64,000 nt of DNA from an uncultured Siphonobacter sp. (GTDB lineage Bacteria > Bacteroidota > Bacteroidia > Cytophagales > Spirosomataceae), in the NCBI GenBank assembly GCA_913774715.1, contig CAJYHS010000061.1, positions 1 through 64,000 on the forward strand. Direction: 5' to 3'. The notes under the pieces are model-generated. The model was not told the origin of the DNA. It saw only the letters and a list, made by a program, of their open reading frames with translations, and made no database searches. This document shows, piece by piece, positions 60,373 to 64,000 of this stretch (within the stretch, counting starts at the first letter, position 1; every line of letters starts with the position of its first letter). A program made the position numbers and the translations under genes.

Positions 60373-63300
60373 TTAGTCACTGCTTTGTCTGGCGTATTCG
60401 GAAGGTGTCAATTGATAGAGATCTTTAAAACATTTCGTGAAATAAGCCGGACTCTCAAACCCCACGCGGTAGGCCGTTTGCGAACTGTTAAAACCCTGCT
60501 CTAAGAAAGCCGTTGCCCGCTTAAGCCGGTAGTTACGAATGACTTCGCTAACGGGAAGACCCGTGAGCGCTTTGATTTTGCGGTGCAGACTCACCCGGCT
60601 CATGCCCACAAGCCGAGCAAACTCTTCCACGCCCAGGGAGGAATCATCCAGCCGCTCTTCCAGCAGCGTATAACAACGGGCTAAAAAGGGATCTTCCTGG
60701 GTCACCGACGAGACGTGCGGCTGGGTGAGGTTCTGGAGGGCATACTGCTGGATGAGTCGCTGCTGATCGAGTAGATTGCGAATCTTGAGCTGGAGCTCTT
60801 CGATGTGAAAGGGCTTGGTAAGGTAAGCAGTAGCTCCCGAGCTCAGGCCTTCAATCCGGCTTTCATAACCGGATTTGGCCGTGAGTAAAATGATGGGAAT
60901 GTGATTGGTCTGCTCATCTTTTTTAAGCGACTGACACATTTCAAGACCCGTCATCACCGGCATCATCACATCACTAATGATTAGATCAGGTCCCTGAGAT
61001 TGGGCCTGCTTGAGCCCTTCGGCTCCGTTGGTAGCCCAGCTTACCCGGTAGTGCTGAGAAAGCGTGTCAGTAATAAACTCCGCTAGCTCGGCATTGTCTT
61101 CCACAACTAACACATGCGGGGTTTGAGCATCTACCTGCGTGTTGGCAGTGGCAAAGGCCGGACTACTCACGGGTTGATAAGGCAGCCAGATGAAGAAACG
61201 CGAGCCCACGTTAAGCTCGCTATCGACATGGATGTACCCTTTCTGAATCTCCACAAGCTCCTTTACCAGCGATAAACCAATCCCGGTTCCCTGACGGTAA
61301 TGGCTCTCGTCGACTTGATAGAATCGATCAAAAATATGGGGTAAGGCTTCCGAGGCAATCCCGATGGCCGAGTCTTCGACGCTCAGGTAAACGCCACCGG
61401 ATAAATCCTGCCAGTGGCTGGGCAGACTGACTTCAGTCGGGGGTATATCAAACAGTCGAAGGGTAACCTGATCGCCAGATTTAGAGAATTTTAGGGCATT
61501 GGAAAGCAAGTTATAGGTAATGCGTTCGAGTTTATCCACATCGAAAAGATAGGCTTGGGTAAGTCCACTGGTGAAAGCCTGAAGCTTAATTTCTTTTTGT
61601 TCGGCTTCTACTTGAAAGGAGGCCATGAGCTGATCAATGACCTCCTGGAGGTAGCCTCTGACGAGGATGGGCTGCATCATGCCCGACTCTAATTTAGCCA
61701 AGTCCATGAGCTGATTGATCAAACCTAGCAGTTGATGGGCATTGCGGTCAATACTTTCCACCCACCGCAACTGATGAGGGGATTGAAGCTCCTGACGCAG
61801 CCGCTCGGCCGGGGTTAAAATCAGCGTCAGCGGCGTTCTGAATTCATGGGTAATGTTAGAAAAGAAACGGGTTTTTAACTCATCGAGCAGGCGGAGCTGA
61901 TCGGCTTCTTTTTCCTTTAAAGCAATGGCCTGCTGGAAGCGGTCACGGTTGATACGGTACTGAATAAAGGCCCAAATCAAGCTACCGCCTAATATGACAT
62001 ACAAGCCATAAGCCCACCAAGTGCGGTAGAAGGGGGGATGGATCGTTAGTTTGAGCTCGTATAGGTGCGGACTCCACTGACCCATCGTATTGCTAGCATT
62101 GATTCTAAGCACGTAATCACCAGGGGGCAATTTGGTGTAATGAGCCAGCGAAGCGTGACCCGAATAGGTCCAGTCTTCGTCGTAGCCCAGTAGTTGATAG
62201 CGATACTTGAGTTTATGAGGCTGGTTATACTGTAGCCCTGAAAAATGAAAAGTCAGCGAATTTTGATCGTAGGGTAGGCTCAGCTCCTGAAGACTAGAAA
62301 CGGCCTGAGCATAGGGCGTTTGAGCCAGGGGAATATTGTTGATATTCAAACTCGTCAGGGCCGCCCGGGGCTGATAGCGATCTACGTACGACGAAGTAGG
62401 GGTGAACAGGGTCCATCCTTCAATGCCTCCAAAGGCCAGGCGGCCATTGGGAAGTTGTAAGAAGTGAAACCGGTTGAATTCCTCGCCCGGAAGACCGTCT
62501 GAGGCCCTGAAGATGCGGATTTGATGCGTGCGGGGCTGAAACTGACTGAGTCCTTTGTTGGTAGCTAGCCAAAGATTTCCTGCCTCATCAGAAAGAATGG
62601 AGTAAATGGTATTATCCGGTAAGCCTTGGTTACTGGTAAAAAACTGACTGGTTTGGGTGCTTTTGTGAAAGCTAATCAACCCATCGTAACTGCCAATCCA
62701 AAGAATGTCAGCCCGGGTCGGGTCTTTGACTAGGCCAATGAGCTGATTGGTGGGCAGGGCTCCAGGATTAGTTTCGCGGGTAATGAAACGGATTTGATGG
62801 CTCTGACGGTCAATGCTGACTAAGCCATCTGACTCCGTAGTCAGGTAGATGGTTCGCTCATCGACGGCCAGATCCACGGGAATCACGGGCCGGGTATCTT
62901 TCTTGGCAGACAGCGACTGGCGAAACTCGGCGGCTGAAGACTGGGTAATCCATTGCCGGCTGCTGGCATCAAACGAAGCCACGTAGCCATCCTGACCCAG
63001 AATCCACAGGTCTCCTTTCTCATCAAAGCTCAGTCCGCGAATCCCTTCATAGAGGTAATTATTAATCCTTAACTCGGGCGGGGATGGTAGTAATACGAAG
63101 CGTTTCTGGCGTTCATCGTAGTAGCCCACGTTTTTCCATAAGGCCAGATAGAGGCGTTTTTTAGCATCGTACTGAGAGCGGACGGTGTAGCTGGAGAGTT
63201 GATACTCCGGATCGTTTTTAGGCCAGCCAAAGGTTTTAGCAATGGAAAGACCAAACTCTTTTTGAAAAAGGTCTTCATGAAAAGAATCTTTGTTAGCAAA

Positions 63301-64000
63301 GACCTGAAAATAGGGAGCGTCGAGATCAATCTGGTGAATGCCAGCGGCGTTAGTGCCCAGCCAGATCAGCCCTGAGCGGTCCACTAAAAAGCAGCAGGCC
63401 TCTCTAAGAGTCTCTAGCGAAGATTCTCCCACGTGGACAATGCCGGTTTTATCGGTATACCGATACACGCTACCCTGAATTTCCCAGTACTCCTTGCCGT
63501 CAGGGCCGGTTCGAATCCAGCGAATCGACTGATTATGATCTTTTAGGAAGGGGACTTGTCGGAAGCTATCGCGCTCAAGATTAACGAACATCAGTTTTTT
63601 GCCGTCGCTAAACATGATCTCGCCGTTGCGCCGTTCAATCATGGAAATCATGTCGGTAAACAAGGAGGGACTGCTGCCAAATTCCAGCGGGAAGGGAAGA
63701 GCAACGGGCGTATACTGGGTTCTTAATGGGTTGATATAGCCCAGGCCCTTCATGCTAATGATCCAGAGGCGGTGGTGACTATCCTCCATGATGCCCCGAA
63801 TGGTGTCCGAAGGCAGGTGATGGGATTGATGGGTAAAATGGGTGAGTTGTTGCTGCTGGCGGTTGTAGTAGTACAGACCATTTCTGAGTTCAATGCCCCA
63901 GACGTTACTTTGATGATCAGCTAAAAGGCCCTGGCTGATGAAATACCGGGGATTCTTGCGAAAAACGGGCTCCTGGGAAACGTGCGTAATTTTTTCGGTT
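60373..64000 (-). CDS. hybrid two-component sensor/AraC regulator, partial
   Basis: At least 1208 residues; the frame stays open to the right edge, so the N-terminus is missing. Order: propeller repeats (GLYYYN, DSHHRLWIISMKGLGYINP, NLWLATNKGLSQF), a Y_Y_Y domain, one membrane helix (WWAYGLYVILGGSLIWAFI), HisKA with HEFRTPLTLILTP, ATPase with GTGIGLSLVKELVE, receiver with VVEDNAELAEF and SDVMMPVMTGLEMC, and a C-terminal AraC domain (EEFARLVGMSRVSLHRKIKAL, then FESPAYFTKCFKDLYQLTPSEYA). Such HTCS proteins sense oligosaccharides in the periplasm and control SusCD-type loci. No SusCD pair lies beside it in view, so its target is outside or distant. Confidence 0.93.
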   Translation of the reverse strand, partial: TEKITHVSQEPVFRKNPRYFISQGLLADHQSNVWGIELRNGLYYYNRQQQQLTHFTHQSHHLPSDTIRGIMEDSHHRLWIISMKGLGYINPLRTQYTPVALPFPLEFGSSPSLFTDMISMIERRNGEIMFSDGKKLMFVNLERDSFRQVPFLKDHNQSIRWIRTGPDGKEYWEIQGSVYRYTDKTGIVHVGESSLETLREACCFLVDRSGLIWLGTNAAGIHQIDLDAPYFQVFANKDSFHEDLFQKEFGLSIAKTFGWPKNDPEYQLSSYTVRSQYDAKKRLYLALWKNVGYYDERQKRFVLLPSPPELRINNYLYEGIRGLSFDEKGDLWILGQDGYVASFDASSRQWITQSSAAEFRQSLSAKKDTRPVIPVDLAVDERTIYLTTESDGLVSIDRQSHQIRFITRETNPGALPTNQLIGLVKDPTRADILWIGSYDGLISFHKSTQTSQFFTSNQGLPDNTIYSILSDEAGNLWLATNKGLSQFQPRTHQIRIFRASDGLPGEEFNRFHFLQLPNGRLAFGGIEGWTLFTPTSSYVDRYQPRAALTSLNINNIPLAQTPYAQAVSSLQELSLPYDQNSLTFHFSGLQYNQPHKLKYRYQLLGYDEDWTYSGHASLAHYTKLPPGDYVLRINASNTMGQWSPHLYELKLTIHPPFYRTWWAYGLYVILGGSLIWAFIQYRINRDRFQQAIALKEKEADQLRLLDELKTRFFSNITHEFRTPLTLILTPAERLRQELQSPHQLRWVESIDRNAHQLLGLINQLMDLAKLESGMMQPILVRGYLQEVIDQLMASFQVEAEQKEIKLQAFTSGLTQAYLFDVDKLERITYNLLSNALKFSKSGDQVTLRLFDIPPTEVSLPSHWQDLSGGVYLSVEDSAIGIASEALPHIFDRFYQVDESHYRQGTGIGLSLVKELVEIQKGYIHVDSELNVGSRFFIWLPYQPVSSPAFATANTQVDAQTPHVLVVEDNAELAEFITDTLSQHYRVSWATNGAEGLKQAQSQGPDLIISDVMMPVMTGLEMCQSLKKDEQTNHIPIILLTAKSGYESRIEGLSSGATAYLTKPFHIEELQLKIRNLLDQQRLIQQYALQNLTQPHVSSVTQEDPFLARCYTLLEERLDDSSLGVEEFARLVGMSRVSLHRKIKALTGLPVSEVIRNYRLKRATAFLEQGFNSSQTAYRVGFESPAYFTKCFKDLYQLTPSEYARQSSD

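Noticed and set aside
63500-63530. GGTTCGAATCC sequence resembling a tRNA T-arm
   Set aside because: It lies inside the hybrid sensor coding sequence and no acceptor or anticodon arms can be formed around it.

Overview
The window comes from a Bacteroidota genome, most likely a Cytophagales-type bacterium. Evidence: SusC/SusD outer-membrane pairs, a hybrid two-component system with a propeller sensor, several LytTR/HisKA-type (His_kinase) sensor pairs, the DUF4134/DUF4133/TraG/TraJ/TraK/TraM/TraN conjugation set, and no convincing Shine-Dalgarno sequences. There is no rRNA, tRNA, CRISPR array or insertion sequence that I can recognise.

Layout. (1) 1-2354: the start of a UDP-glucose dehydrogenase, a mannose-1-phosphate guanylyltransferase, an AT-rich gap with long perfect palindromes, and an XRE regulator. 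(2) 2355-8804: a gap that can fold like a 6S-type RNA, then a TlpA(DUF3738)-SusC-SusD operon. (3) 8852-15384, minus strand: a first lanthipeptide-type locus. In transcription order it is sensor kinase, LytTR regulator, three direct repeats with a 21-bp period, an unlisted 48-residue Ser/Thr-rich peptide with one Cys, a stem-loop, LanB dehydratase, Crp-like regulator, MauE-like membrane protein and a small secreted Cys peptide. (4) 15656-24625: a hypothetical protein, a second LytTR pair, and an ABC ATPase with a permease/M1-peptidase fusion. (5) 24951-38320: a GC-richer conjugation module (DUF4134 to TraN, mobilisation proteins, relaxase, coupling ATPase) without integrase or ParA in view. (6) 38405-58076: a large compound peptide locus. 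A minus-strand operon runs TonB receptor, LanC-like protein, C39-ABC exporter, helical-repeat protein, GG-type peptide, radical SAM/SPASM enzyme, second C39-ABC exporter, HlyD. A plus-strand arm runs LytTR regulator, sensor kinase, six small peptides (four with class I lanthipeptide leaders), a receiver-only protein, a full-length LanB and a second HlyD. (7) 58295-64000: a response regulator with PAS kinase, and the 3' part of a hybrid sensor/AraC protein that runs off the right edge.

How the parts work together. In region 6 the LytTR pair sits between two operons, and both have AGTCGAA-type direct repeats spaced exactly 21 bp upstream of their first gene. In region 3 a different repeat with the same 21-bp period lies between the regulator and the peptide gene. 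This suggests that two independent LytTR systems each switch on their own lanthipeptide genes. LanB2 would dehydrate the LNLD-leader peptides, the LanC-like protein would assist, and the C39 exporters with HlyD would cut after GG and export. The LanC-like protein has lost two of the three expected zinc ligands, region 3 has no LanC at all, and the acidic Cys cores are unusual. These three points make the loci the most interesting content here.
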